DNA from: Gillisia mitskevichiae
GTDB taxonomy: Bacteria; Bacteroidota; Bacteroidia; Flavobacteriales; Flavobacteriaceae
Length of the DNA stretch: 64,000 bases
Assembly: GCF_003634585.1 (NCBI RefSeq)
Contig: NZ_RBLG01000004.1
Coordinates: 186,001 to 250,000, forward strand
Reading direction: 5' to 3'
The translations under genes and the position numbers were made by a program. The first letter of the stretch is position 1, and every line of letters begins with the position of its first letter. Of the stretch, positions 17,154 through 26,286 are shown piece by piece. The notes beneath the pieces were generated by a model. It saw only the letters and a list, made by a program, of their open reading frames with translations. It did no database searches and had not been told where the DNA came from.

Positions 17154-18569
17154 ATGAGAAAAATTTTAATAGTGGGACTTTCCATTTTATGTAGTCAGCT
17201 ATCATTTTCGCAGAACAGTAACAAACAGGAGGATTCTTTAAATCTTCGAAAATTATATGATATGTCTTTGCTTAACGGCAAATCTTATTTATGGTTAGAG
17301 CATTTATCAAACGATATTGGAGGGAGACTTTCTGGATCTTTAGATGCTCAAAAGGCGGTGGAATACACGAAAAAGGAATTGGAAACTTTAGGCTTAGATA
17401 AAGTTTGGTTACAACCGGTAATGGTACCAAAATGGGTAAGAGGAGCAAAAGAATTTGCTTACATAGAAACTGCGCCGGGAAGCACTAGGAATATTAATAT
17501 TACGGCTCTGGGAGGTTCCGTGTCTACACCTATGGGCGGAGCAAAAGCTCAGGTTATAGAAGTACAAGGTATAGAAGATCTTGCAAGATATGGAGAGGCG
17601 CAGATTAAAGGAAAGATCGTTTTTTATAATAGACCAATGCGTGCAGATCTAATAAATACTTTCGAAGCATATGGAGGTTGTGTAGATCAGCGATATTCTG
17701 GTGCTGCAGAAGCTGCAAAATATGGAGCAATTGGAGTACTTGTAAGATCTATGAATTTAAGATTGGATGATTTTCCTCATACTGGTACGATGAGTTATGG
17801 TGAATTAAGACCTTCTCAAAGAATACCAGCAGCAGCAATAAGCACGAATGATGCAGAATATTTAAGCAGTTTATTGAAAATTGAGAAGAAAGCTGAAGTA
17901 TATTTTAAACTGAATAGCGAACAACTCCCAGATGTTCAAAGTTACAATGTGATTGGGGAGATAACAGGAAGTGAATTTCCTAATGAATATATAGTAGTGG
18001 GAGGACATTTAGACTCATGGGATGTTGGAGATGGTTCTCATGATGATGGTGCGGGAGTAGTTCAATCTATGGAAGTATTGCGGTTATTTAAGGAATCTGG
18101 AATAAAGCCGAAAAGAAGTATTCGTGTGGTATTATTTATGAACGAAGAAAATGGCTTGCGTGGAGGAAATAAATATGCGGAGATAGCTGAAGAAAAAAAT
18201 GAAAATCACATTTTTGCTTTAGAAAGTGATTCTGGAGGATTCACTCCTAGAGGATTTTCCTTTGAAGCAAGACAAGATCAGTTTAACCAAATCGCTGCAT
18301 GGGAATCTTTATTTAAACCTTATTTAATTCATTATTTCGAATTAGGTCATGGAGGAGCAGATATTGGTCCGTTGAAAAATGGTAAAACCGTACTTGCGGG
18401 ATTAGTGCCAGATTCTCAACGCTATTTTGATCATCATCATTCAGAAAATGACACGTTCGATCAGATAAATAAAAGAGAATTAGAACTAGGTGCTGCTACT
18501 ATGGCATCTATGATTTACTTAGTAGACAAATACGGACTTTCAAATACATCTGAAGTTTCAAAACTTTAG
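17154..18569 (+). CDS. M28-family zinc peptidase (carboxypeptidase Q-like)
   Basis: A 471-residue exported metallopeptidase. It has a signal peptide MRKILIVGLSILCSQLSFSQ, a peptidase domain interrupted by a PA-like insertion (about residues 130-260), and the M28 zinc-ligand set: the H and D of GGHLDSWDVG, D of SHDDGAG, the catalytic/ligand EE in FMNEENG, D of ESDSGG and the distal H in DHHHSENDT. It should remove N-terminal residues or dipeptides in the periplasm, for nitrogen supply. It ends before an unusually long hairpin. Confidence 0.92.
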   Translation: MRKILIVGLSILCSQLSFSQNSNKQEDSLNLRKLYDMSLLNGKSYLWLEHLSNDIGGRLSGSLDAQKAVEYTKKELETLGLDKVWLQPVMVPKWVRGAKEFAYIETAPGSTRNINITALGGSVSTPMGGAKAQVIEVQGIEDLARYGEAQIKGKIVFYNRPMRADLINTFEAYGGCVDQRYSGAAEAAKYGAIGVLVRSMNLRLDDFPHTGTMSYGELRPSQRIPAAAISTNDAEYLSSLLKIEKKAEVYFKLNSEQLPDVQSYNVIGEITGSEFPNEYIVVGGHLDSWDVGDGSHDDGAGVVQSMEVLRLFKESGIKPKRSIRVVLFMNEENGLRGGNKYAEIAEEKNENHIFALESDSGGFTPRGFSFEARQDQFNQIAAWESLFKPYLIHYFELGHGGADIGPLKNGKTVLAGLVPDSQRYFDHHHSENDTFDQINKRELELGAATMASMIYLVDKYGLSNTSEVSKL

Positions 18570-18591
18570 TGAGAATAGTTATTCTATTTTA

Positions 18592-18655
18592 GAATTCCAT
18601 TTTAATTTTCAAGAAAAAGATCTGCAATGATTTTCAGAAAATTAAAATGGAATTC
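18592..18655 (+). terminator. Long 19-bp hairpin after the M28 gene
   Basis: GAATTCCATTTTAATTTTC (18592-18610) and its exact inverse (18637-18655) are separated by a 26-base loop and followed by T-rich sequence. It is likely a terminator; it sits immediately before the promoter of the MATE gene. Confidence 0.7.
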
Positions 18656-18660
18656 AATTT

Positions 18661-18687
18661 TTGCCCAAACAAATCCTGTTATCTTTG
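18661..18687 (+). promoter_or_regulatory. Promoter of the MATE gene
   Basis: A -33 TTG (18661-18663), a 16-base gap and -7 TATCTTTG (18680-18687) form a good Bacteroidota promoter. It lies 17 bases before the TTG start at 18705 and so supports that start. Confidence 0.65.
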
Positions 18688-18704
18688 CAGCTTAATTTTA
18701 GAAA

Positions 18705-20054
18705 TTGCAGTTAACAGCCTACACCAAGGAGTTCAAATATAATTTAAGCATCGCCTTTCCTGTAATGATGGGACAATTGGGTCATGTTTTGGTGGGTCTC
18801 GCCGATAATTTAATGATCGGGCAATTAGGAGCCGCACAACTGGCTGCAGTTTCCTTAGGGAATAGCTTGGTGTTTATCGCTTTATCTTTAGGTATTGGAT
18901 TTTCCTTTGCTATTACCCCGTTAATTGCTGAAGCAGACGGAGCGGGGAATATAGAAAAAGGAAGAAGTTACTTTCATCATGGTATTATGTTGTGCACGGT
19001 GAATGGGGTAGCACTTTTCTTGTTGTTATTACTAGCTAAACCAATTTTATATCATTTAGATCAGCCGCCAGAAGTGGTTGCATTAGCGATCCCATATTTG
19101 GAGATCGTTGCTTTTTCAATGATCCCATTAATGATCTTTCAAGCTTACAAACAGTTCGCCGATGGGTTATCTCAAACAAAATATGCCATGTATGCCACTT
19201 TACTCGCAAATGTGGTAAATGTAATATTCAATTTTATATTGATCTACGGATTTTGGATTTTCCCAAGACTGGAATTAGAAGGAGCCGCAATTGGTACTTT
19301 GATCTCGAGGTTCTTTATGTTGTGGTTTCTATGGGAGGTATTAAGGAAGAAGAAAAAATTCAAATCGTATTTTATCTGGTCAAAAAAGGAATTATTTCAA
19401 CTGGCTATTTTTAAAAGAATATTCGCTTTAGGTTTTCCCACTGCTTTACAAATGTTTTTTGAAGTAGCGATCTTTACCGGAACGATCTTCTTAGCAGGAA
19501 TGTTAGGAACGAATCCACAGGCGGCAAATCAAATTGCACTTAATTTGGCATCTATGACGTTTATGATCGCGGTTGGATTGGGAGTAACTGCCACCATTCG
19601 TGTTGGAAATCAAAAAGGATTGCACAACTATAAAGAACTTCGTAGAATAGCACTTTCCACATTTTTACTGGTGTTTTTAATTGAAGCTCTTTTTGCTGTT
19701 CTCTTTATTTTAATGAAAGATTGGTTGCCAACTTTATATCTGGATAATGTAGATGTAATTATTTTAGCTTCACAATTGCTAGTAGTTGCAGCTTTATTCC
19801 AACTAAGCGATGGTCTTCAGGTAGTGATTCTTGGAGCTTTAAGAGGCTTACAAGATGTAAAGATCCCAACGGTTATATGTTTTATCGCATATTGGATCAT
19901 CGGTTTCCCGGTTTCCATATACTACGGAAAAGCAGAAAATTTAGGTAGTATGGGAATTTGGCTTGGCTTATTAGCAGGTTTAACCGCATCGGCTATAATG
20001 TTGTATTTTAGGTTCAATTATTTAAGTAAAAAATTAATTCTGAAGGCTGCATAA
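18705..20054 (+). CDS. MATE-family efflux transporter
   Basis: A 449-residue cation/drug antiporter with about twelve membrane helices in two homologous halves. The N-terminal half carries the family landmarks FPVMMGQLGHVLVGLADNLMIGQLG, and the second half the matching FPTALQMFFEVAIFTGTIFLAGMLG. It should export organic cations using Na+ or H+. The start is a TTG; no ATG lies near the expected N-terminus and the promoter spacing agrees. Confidence 0.93.
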   Translation: MQLTAYTKEFKYNLSIAFPVMMGQLGHVLVGLADNLMIGQLGAAQLAAVSLGNSLVFIALSLGIGFSFAITPLIAEADGAGNIEKGRSYFHHGIMLCTVNGVALFLLLLLAKPILYHLDQPPEVVALAIPYLEIVAFSMIPLMIFQAYKQFADGLSQTKYAMYATLLANVVNVIFNFILIYGFWIFPRLELEGAAIGTLISRFFMLWFLWEVLRKKKKFKSYFIWSKKELFQLAIFKRIFALGFPTALQMFFEVAIFTGTIFLAGMLGTNPQAANQIALNLASMTFMIAVGLGVTATIRVGNQKGLHNYKELRRIALSTFLLVFLIEALFAVLFILMKDWLPTLYLDNVDVIILASQLLVVAALFQLSDGLQVVILGALRGLQDVKIPTVICFIAYWIIGFPVSIYYGKAENLGSMGIWLGLLAGLTASAIMLYFRFNYLSKKLILKAA

Positions 20055-20205
20055 ATGCTTAGCTGAAGCGATTTCAGTAAGATTTATCAGTTAAATAAGT
20101 AAAATAGATCCTGAACTAATTTCAATAATTATTAAATGAGATCAGGACAGTGAAGAGTTTGTTTAGAAAACTTTCTTTTTTTTAAAATTATAAAAAGTAA
20201 AAACT

Positions 20206-20433
20206 ATGGAATTCCCAAAATTTCTTTTAGGTGATAACACCGATTTTCCAGATGCTATTTTTGTGATCCACACAGAATATCCAAGATTTATAATCAATTT
20301 AGAAAACGACGATGTGGAATGGTTAGAAGATTTTGATAAAGGTGACGAAAAAGAACTTGCTACAGAGGCAGAGATCTTGATCACACAAGCAAACGAATTT
20401 TACGATAGGGAAGTGTCCAGATACGATGATTAA
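20206..20433 (+). CDS. Small conserved acidic protein
   Basis: A 75-residue acidic soluble protein without signal or membrane segment. I recognise it only as a type commonly found in flavobacteria; no function is known. It begins MEFPKFLLGDNTDFPDAIFV and ends in an acidic helix. It lies 6 bases before the PAP2 phosphatase gene on the same strand, so the two are probably co-transcribed. Confidence 0.75.
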   Translation: MEFPKFLLGDNTDFPDAIFVIHTEYPRFIINLENDDVEWLEDFDKGDEKELATEAEILITQANEFYDREVSRYDD

Positions 20434-20439
20434 TATTAA

Positions 20440-21012
20440 ATGATAGACCAACTAATTGAATACGACAGAGAGTTATTTCTTTATTTAAATAATCTAGGAA
20501 CGCCAACTTGGGATCCATTTTGGCTCCTTATCACCGATAAATGGACTGCCATTCCTCTGTATGCATTTTTGTTGTTTCTAATATTCAGGAAATATGGTGT
20601 TAAAGGAACTTTGATCACCATAGTGCTGGTTGCTTTAATGATCACATGTACAGATCAGTTAGCGAATCTTTTTAAACATGGATTTGAAAGGCCTAGACCT
20701 TGTAGACAGGAAGATGTGATGGAATATACTCGATTTATCGCAGTGCGTTGTGGTAGTTTTGGCTATTTTTCTGCACATGCAGCTAGCTCTACAGCTTTAG
20801 CTATTTTTGTTGGTTTGATCTTGAAAAGATTCTATCCAAAACTAATATATTTCATAGGCTTTTGGGCTCTAATAGTATCTTATAGTAGAATTTACGTAGG
20901 GGTTCATTATCCTTTAGACGTGATCACTGGGATGTTAATGGGAACAATATTAGGACTATTATTTGTAGTGTTTCATAAATTTTTAATCGAAAAATTTAAA
21001 ATCACTTTCTAG
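20440..21012 (+). CDS. PAP2-family membrane phosphatase
   Basis: A 190-residue membrane protein with five or six helices and the three-part phosphatase motif: KHGFERPRP (KxxxxxxRP), FSAHAASS (PSGH-like, here SAHA with the catalytic His) and SRIYVGVHYPLD (SRxxxxxHxxxD). Relatives dephosphorylate undecaprenyl pyrophosphate or phosphatidic/lipid phosphates at the periplasmic face. Its 3' end overlaps the convergent glycosyltransferase gene by 11 bases, so there is no room for a terminator. Confidence 0.9.
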   Translation: MIDQLIEYDRELFLYLNNLGTPTWDPFWLLITDKWTAIPLYAFLLFLIFRKYGVKGTLITIVLVALMITCTDQLANLFKHGFERPRPCRQEDVMEYTRFIAVRCGSFGYFSAHAASSTALAIFVGLILKRFYPKLIYFIGFWALIVSYSRIYVGVHYPLDVITGMLMGTILGLLFVVFHKFLIEKFKITF

Positions 21013-22642
21013 TTAAAACATAGAATTCTCGAATTAACCGACTATTCTTTCCTTTATCCATCGTTGGATTTAGATCCAGAGTGTCAATGAGTTTAAAGTT
21101 ATAGCTGTGAAAATTCTCTTTCCACTTTAGTTCTTTCTCTTGATGCACTAATATTCCAAATTTATCTGTGTTGGCTTTCGATGGAAGATCTATTTCAGAT
21201 TGTACAATAGGCATTGGTTTTCCATATTCAAAAATGAGTTCAGGGATAATTCCGGAGGCTTCATAAATCTGTATATTTTCTTCCTCTTCATATTCTATAA
21301 GTGCTTTAATATTTGGACTATTTCTATGTGGAGAGATCAATTCGGCTAAGGGAAACCCGAAATTTAGAATCGCTAAGATCATAAGAAATTGCAAGCCGAA
21401 TAGCAATTTTGGTTTCTTTTTCAGCAATCCAAAAATAAGTCCAAGCCCAATTAATACAAGGGAGATGCTTACTAAAATGTAAGTGAATGTTTTCTCCCAG
21501 ATCGTTGAACCAAAGAAATAATAAAAAACAAAAGGAGCGCCAATTGCAATAATCACCAAAACTATAAAGTTGAGGTAAACAGGAAATCGTTCTAACTTCG
21601 TTAATCTTTGTTTGAAATTATTGATAATGTATTCTACATAAAACCCTGTGGTCATTGCTAACGGAATTAATACGGGTAATAAGTACCTGCTTTTCTTTTC
21701 AGGAATTATTGAAAGTAATACTACAGAAAATACTGTCCATAAAATATAGAATTTATACGCATTCAAATTGGAAACTCTAGGTTTTAAATACCAATAGAAT
21801 AAGCTTATAAATGCTGGAATAGTCCAAATTCCGCTTTGTGTAAAAAAGCTCCAGTAATACCAAAAAGGTCGAACGTTATAATTAAGCCACCTGCTGCTTT
21901 CAAGTTCAGCAACCGCGGCAAAAGCTTCAGCATCGTAATAATGCACATAAAGGGTCCACCAAATGCCTGTACTTATACCAATAACTAGAAAGAGAAGAAG
22001 TGGTTTCCAGTTGAGCTTTAGATTTCGGAATTTATAAGTGAGGGAGTAGCTAATTAAGAAAGATATAAATAACACATATAAGGAGACGGGGCCTTTACTT
22101 AATAAGGAAGCACCAAAAAATAATCCTGCAAGAAGTGCATAGCTGTATTTTTTGTTATTAGAATTTAGTGTGCGTATTAGAAAATAAATACATCCCATCA
22201 TAAAGGCATGTGTAAAAATATCCCACTGGCCGTCTCTTCCAGAAAATACTATATAAAAGGAAGTCATTAAAATTAGACTAGAGATAAACGCAACATTCTT
22301 TTTAATAACTAGTAATAACTGAAGCTTATAAAATATAATGAGAAGGAAAATCGAGGTGATGGCTGCAGGCAAACGATAGGCGAATAAACTTTCTATACCA
22401 AAAAGATAGGCAGAGATCGCTGTTAACCAGGTAGGAAATGGAGGTTTTTCATAACGAGCAGCCTCATTCATAGTAGTAAAGATCCAATTATTATGAGTGA
22501 GCATTTCTCTGGCACTAATGAAATTACGAGCTTCCATTATATTCACCATCAATACATCCAGATTAGTAATAAAAACTAAAATTCCTAGAAGAAGCAGTAA
22601 AGGCACAGGATAATTATGATAGATTTTCTTTAAAATATTCAT
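21002..22642 (-). CDS. GT39-type membrane glycosyltransferase (ArnT-like)
   Basis: A 546-residue integral membrane protein. The N-terminal half fits the dolichyl-phosphate-mannose/ArnT fold: after the first helix comes LMVNIMEARNFISAREML with the conserved acidic motif in the first periplasmic loop, and then YEKPPFPTWLTAISAYLFG, the classic KPPL-type block of ArnT relatives. About ten to twelve helices are seen and a soluble C-terminal domain (about 440-546). It should transfer a sugar from a polyprenyl-phosphate donor to lipid A, a glycan or protein. The gene begins 27 bases after meaB ends. Confidence 0.88.
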   Translation of the reverse strand: MNILKKIYHNYPVPLLLLLGILVFITNLDVLMVNIMEARNFISAREMLTHNNWIFTTMNEAARYEKPPFPTWLTAISAYLFGIESLFAYRLPAAITSIFLLIIFYKLQLLLVIKKNVAFISSLILMTSFYIVFSGRDGQWDIFTHAFMMGCIYFLIRTLNSNNKKYSYALLAGLFFGASLLSKGPVSLYVLFISFLISYSLTYKFRNLKLNWKPLLLFLVIGISTGIWWTLYVHYYDAEAFAAVAELESSRWLNYNVRPFWYYWSFFTQSGIWTIPAFISLFYWYLKPRVSNLNAYKFYILWTVFSVVLLSIIPEKKSRYLLPVLIPLAMTTGFYVEYIINNFKQRLTKLERFPVYLNFIVLVIIAIGAPFVFYYFFGSTIWEKTFTYILVSISLVLIGLGLIFGLLKKKPKLLFGLQFLMILAILNFGFPLAELISPHRNSPNIKALIEYEEEENIQIYEASGIIPELIFEYGKPMPIVQSEIDLPSKANTDKFGILVHQEKELKWKENFHSYNFKLIDTLDLNPTMDKGKNSRLIREFYVLTRK

Positions 22643-22669
22643 GTGGTGAAGGTAATTGATATTACTGTT

Positions 22670-23752
22670 TTAAAGGCTTTGTAAACTCAGCAATAGTTTT
22701 GCCGCTGCAAAAGGAGTGGTTTCATTATTCTCGATGGCTTTTAGTTGCTCTTCCAATGCTTTTTTGATCGTAGGATCTTGATAGAATCTGCTTTTTAAAT
22801 GCTCATTTATGGTTTGTAATAACCAGAATTTATTTTGGTTATGACGGTTAATTTCAAAATAATCGTTTTTGTCTACGAGAGCTTTATATTCTAAGATCAT
22901 TTCCCAAATAGCGGTAATACCAGTTTCTTCTAAGGCACTACATAAGGACACTTTTGGTTGCCATTCGCTGGTCTTAGGAGGGTATAAGTGTAAGGCTCTT
23001 TTAAATTCTAGTCTGGCATCTCTGGCGGCTTTCAAATTATCTCCATCTGCTTTGTTTATTACAATAGCATCTGCCATTTCTATAATTCCTCGTTTTATGC
23101 CTTGTAATTCATCTCCCGCGCCCGCTAATTTCAGCAATAAGAAAAAATCTGTCATGCTATGTACGGTGGTTTCACTTTGTCCTACGCCAACAGTTTCAAT
23201 TAATATAATGTCAAATCCTGCAGCTTCGCATAAAATGATGGATTCTCTTGTTTTTCTTGCAACCCCTCCAAGAGAATCTCCAGAAGGAGAAGGACGAATA
23301 AAGGCATTTTCCTCGGTCACCAAATTTTCCATTCTGGTTTTATCCCCCATGATACTTCCATGAGAAACAGAACTACTAGGATCTACTGCTAAAACAGCTA
23401 CTTTTTTCCCTTGCTTGATCAAGTAACTTCCAAAAGCTTCAATAAAAGTGCTTTTTCCTACCCCGGGAACGCCCGTTATCCCAATTCTAAGGGACTTGTG
23501 AGCATGCGGCAAACACTCTTCTATAAGTTTCTCTGCGATGGCCTGATGCTCTCGCTGATTACTTTCCACTAAGGTGATCCCTCTACTCAAAGCAGCTTTA
23601 TCACCTGTTAATAGTTTTGAAGCTAAAGCTGAATCTTCAAATAACTTCTTTCTGGAGACCTTGATCTTATTTCTTGAAGCTGGATTTATATTTGGCGTAG
23701 TAGGTATGCTTGCTGATTGGTGTAAGGCAGATTTTTTTGCTGATTTAGACAA
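22670..23752 (-). CDS. meaB: MeaB, GTPase chaperone of methylmalonyl-CoA mutase
   Basis: A 360-residue G3E-family GTPase that gates cobalamin loading and protects methylmalonyl-CoA mutase. It has Walker A GVPGVGKST near residue 95, AVDPSSSVSHGSIMGDKTRM, the G3 region DIILIETVGVGQSE and the base-specificity motif NKADGDN. The first 35 residues are a Ser/Lys-rich extension. The start is a TTG at 23752, with a -7 element 21 bases upstream. The mutase genes are not in the window; the B12 adenosyltransferase for the same pathway is at 34883. Confidence 0.93.
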   Translation of the reverse strand: MSKSAKKSALHQSASIPTTPNINPASRNKIKVSRKKLFEDSALASKLLTGDKAALSRGITLVESNQREHQAIAEKLIEECLPHAHKSLRIGITGVPGVGKSTFIEAFGSYLIKQGKKVAVLAVDPSSSVSHGSIMGDKTRMENLVTEENAFIRPSPSGDSLGGVARKTRESIILCEAAGFDIILIETVGVGQSETTVHSMTDFFLLLKLAGAGDELQGIKRGIIEMADAIVINKADGDNLKAARDARLEFKRALHLYPPKTSEWQPKVSLCSALEETGITAIWEMILEYKALVDKNDYFEINRHNQNKFWLLQTINEHLKSRFYQDPTIKKALEEQLKAIENNETTPFAAAKLLLSLQSL

Positions 23753-23773
23753 GATGAAAATTGAGATTTATGA

Positions 23774-23781
23774 CAAATTTA
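23774..23781 (-). promoter_or_regulatory. -7 promoter element for meaB
   Basis: Minus-strand TAAATTTG matches TAnnTTTG exactly and ends 21 bases before the TTG start, which supports that start codon. The -33 box is unclear. Confidence 0.55.
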
Positions 23782-23856
23782 TGAGCACTTCTTTTGAAGT
23801 AAATGGCTTATGTTGGTATCTTCAAATTTAATTAAAATTAATCAAAAATATACAAG

Positions 23857-24282
23857 ATGAAAACATTGTACAAAGCCAAAGTTACAACTTCTGGAGGACG
23901 AGAAGGACACGTAAAAAGTGACGATGGTATATTAGATATGAGAGTAAGTATGCCTAAAGGAATGGGCGGTAAAGGTGAAGATTTTACCAACCCAGAACAA
24001 CTTTTTGCGGCGGGATATTCTGCCTGTTTTGGAAGTGCTTTGCAAGTGATTGCGAAAAAACACAAAGTAGAACTTGGTGATTTTAATGTTACTGCAACTG
24101 TAAAATTAGGAAGTTTAGAAGATGGTAATTTACAATTAGCTGCCATTTTAGATTGTTATATTCCAGGTGTAGAAGTAGAGAAAGGGGAGCAATTAGTAAA
24201 TGAGGCTCACGAAATTTGTCCTTATTCTAGAGCTACCAGAGATAATATAGATGTTACTTTAAACTTAATGTTAGATGAATAA
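23857..24282 (+). CDS. Organic hydroperoxide resistance protein (Ohr/OsmC family)
   Basis: A 141-residue thiol peroxidase that reduces organic peroxides. Both redox cysteines are present: the peroxidatic Cys in FAAGYSACFGSALQVIAKK (about residue 54) and the resolving Cys in HEICPYSRATRDNIDV (about residue 119). The N-terminus LYKAKVTTSGGREGHVKS is the Ohr rather than the OsmC form. It is a single-gene unit, divergent from meaB, ending at a strong terminator. No OhrR-type repressor gene is adjacent. Confidence 0.9.
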   Translation: MKTLYKAKVTTSGGREGHVKSDDGILDMRVSMPKGMGGKGEDFTNPEQLFAAGYSACFGSALQVIAKKHKVELGDFNVTATVKLGSLEDGNLQLAAILDCYIPGVEVEKGEQLVNEAHEICPYSRATRDNIDVTLNLMLDE

Positions 24283-24317
24283 TTGAGAAAACCTCAATTT
24301 TATTCTAGTTAGTTGAA

Positions 24318-24358
24318 GAAAGAGCTGTTCAAAAATATATTTTTTGAACAGCTCTTTT
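24318..24358. terminator. Bidirectional terminator between ohr-like and DUF2911 genes
   Basis: AAAGAGCTGTTCAAAAA pairs with TTTTTGAACAGCTCTTT around a short loop. The right arm touches the stop codon of the convergent DUF2911 gene. Confidence 0.88.
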
Positions 24359-24911
24359 ATTTTTTAATGGGTATACTGATCTTAACATCATCCCAAGCCA
24401 AATTAAAAAGCACGAGATCATTTGCCTTTTCAAAATAAATACTGAATTGTTCTAAAGTGTCTTTCATCTTTATAACAGGTGTTTCTAATACCAATACATC
24501 AAAACTGGGATCCCGAGATGCTTTTTTTTCCAAGTTGATGCCCCAAGGATACATCTTGGAATTAAAGATCACTTTCCAGGATTCCTTGTTTGGGATTGTC
24601 CACAATGTATAAGTTCCGCTTTGTAAAAGAGATCCATCAATCAAAATATCTCTATTTGTAGAAAAAGTAGTTGCTTCATTTGCACCTGTCCTCCAAACTT
24701 CATTATAAGGTACTAGTTGTCCAAATATCTCTCTACCTTTTTTATAAGGTCTATTATAAACAACTTCCATTTTTAAAGAATCTTCAGAAAATAAACTCGA
24801 ATCTTCAGGGCTTAATGCTTTGGTAGAATACCGCCATAATAAGACTCCTGCAATAACCACTGCTATCACTGCAATTATGATCTTAATTGTAAAGCGTCGT
24901 GAATTTTTCAT
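24357..24911 (-). CDS. DUF2911-domain membrane-anchored protein
   Basis: A 184-residue protein. An N-terminal helix (about residues 8-27) anchors it, and residues 45-180 match DUF2911 as I know it from flavobacteria: VVYNRPYKKGREIFGQLVP, WRTGANEATTF, and the GTYTLWTIPNKESWKVIFN block. The fold is probably a beta sandwich facing the periplasm. Function is unknown. It is alone on its strand. Confidence 0.85.
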   Translation of the reverse strand: MKNSRRFTIKIIIAVIAVVIAGVLLWRYSTKALSPEDSSLFSEDSLKMEVVYNRPYKKGREIFGQLVPYNEVWRTGANEATTFSTNRDILIDGSLLQSGTYTLWTIPNKESWKVIFNSKMYPWGINLEKKASRDPSFDVLVLETPVIKMKDTLEQFSIYFEKANDLVLFNLAWDDVKISIPIKK

Positions 24912-25148
24912 GAGTTTTAAATCTAATCTATAACAAGGAATCAGGTGGCTATTTAGTTTATCTGGATTTTCCCTATAAAATAGTTTTCTAAAACTATACC
25001 AAATACCTTAAATTATGAAGAATTCACGGATTAAAAAATTACTGTTTTTTTAGAAATATATTTTTTCAGAAAAATAATATCTAAGTTTTGCAACAAGGAT
25101 ATTTTTAGTTCGTCTTTCAAGTACTAACTAACTAAGCATTATTAAATT

Positions 25149-25700
25149 TTGTTAAAGCATCAACTCATAGAAGATTGTCGTGCCAACAACAGAAAAGCAC
25201 AATTAAAACTATATAATAGTTATTGTGACGGGATGTTCATTGTAGCCAGCAGATTCCTAAGGGACACGGCAGAGGCTGAAGATGCCATGCAGGAAGCCTT
25301 TGTGAAGGCGTTTGCAAAACTGCATCAATATTCAGGAGAAGTAACTTTTGGAGCATGGTTAAAACGGATCGTTATTAATAAATGTCTAGATCAATTAAAG
25401 GCAAAAAAATTAGAATATGTTGCGCTTAATGAGCAGTTAATTGAAAAAGTGGCAGATGATGAGGCTCAAGATTGGCAGGTGGATGATGGCGTTGGAGTGG
25501 AGGAAGTAAAGGCTGAAATTCTAGAGCTTCCAGAAAAGTATAAATACCCTCTTATGCTTTTCTTGATTGAAGGTTATGATCATGAGGAGATCTCAGAAAT
25601 ATTGAAGATCTCACAAGTAGCTTCCAGAACACTGGTACATAGAGGGAAAAAGAAATTACAGGAAAAATTAAAAGCATTTAGAAATGGCACAGGATATTAG
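25149..25700 (+). CDS. ECF-type RNA polymerase sigma factor
   Basis: A 183-residue sigma factor with regions 2 (about residues 20-85; FRDT-like FLRDTAEAEDAMQEAFVKAF, where DA(M)QEAF is the core-binding hallmark, and TFGAWLKRIVINKCLDQ) and 4 (about 120-175; YKYPLMLFLIEGYDHEEISEILKISQVASRTLVHRGKKKL). The start is a TTG; no ATG is available at the N-terminus. The stop overlaps the start of the next gene by 17 bases. With the next two genes it forms a regulatory unit probably sensing the envelope. Confidence 0.9.
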   Translation: MLKHQLIEDCRANNRKAQLKLYNSYCDGMFIVASRFLRDTAEAEDAMQEAFVKAFAKLHQYSGEVTFGAWLKRIVINKCLDQLKAKKLEYVALNEQLIEKVADDEAQDWQVDDGVGVEEVKAEILELPEKYKYPLMLFLIEGYDHEEISEILKISQVASRTLVHRGKKKLQEKLKAFRNGTGY

Positions 25701-26286
25701 AAATATGTTCAAGGATAATGAGCCCTGGACCATAGAAAAGTTAAGTAAAGGACATCAAAATAGATTTGAGGCTAAGTTGGAGGCGGCATTGCCAATACAA
25801 AAGAACAAGGCTAAGTTCAATTTCTTGAAAATCGCAGCAATATTCATTGTAGCTATTGGAATTGGAGCATTCTTTTTACATAAAGACAGAATAATTAAAA
25901 CAGAAACTCCAATAGTTATAACTCCAGAAAGCGAGAATGATAAAAATGAGCTTCCGGTTAAAGAATTCCAGTTAAGTGAAGTTTCTCCAGATTTTAAAAA
26001 GATCGAGAATTACTATTTAGCAGGGATTAATATGGAGTTGGCTAAGTTGGAAGTGAATCCTACCAATAAAGCCTTGATAGATTCCTTTATGGGGAAAATG
26101 TCTGAATTAAATAATGAATATAAACGCTTGAATGCCGAGTTTAATGAAACGGGTCCTAATGAGCAAACTATTGAAGCAATGGTCGAAAATCTTCAATTTC
26201 GCTTGGACTTGTTGTACAAACTCAAGAATAAATTAAATGAAATCAAACAAACTAAAAAACCACGTAATGAAAACTATAAAGTCTAA
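25684..26286 (+). CDS. Putative anti-sigma factor, single-pass membrane protein
   Basis: A 200-residue protein with a cytoplasmic N-terminus (about 1-45), one membrane helix (about 50-68, IAAIFIVAIGIGAFFL) and a periplasmic helical part. No zinc-finger motif (HxxxCxxC) is seen, so it is not a ZAS-type anti-sigma; the role is inferred from overlap with the ECF sigma gene. Its end overlaps the next gene by 20 bases, so all three genes are translated as a coupled set. Confidence 0.7.
   Translation: MAQDIRNMFKDNEPWTIEKLSKGHQNRFEAKLEAALPIQKNKAKFNFLKIAAIFIVAIGIGAFFLHKDRIIKTETPIVITPESENDKNELPVKEFQLSEVSPDFKKIENYYLAGINMELAKLEVNPTNKALIDSFMGKMSELNNEYKRLNAEFNETGPNEQTIEAMVENLQFRLDLLYKLKNKLNEIKQTKKPRNENYKV

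Noticed and set aside
22869-23363. 164-codon plus-strand ORF opposite meaB
   Set aside because: Antisense shadow of a strongly conserved GTPase; the product is Ser/Pro-rich without domain features.
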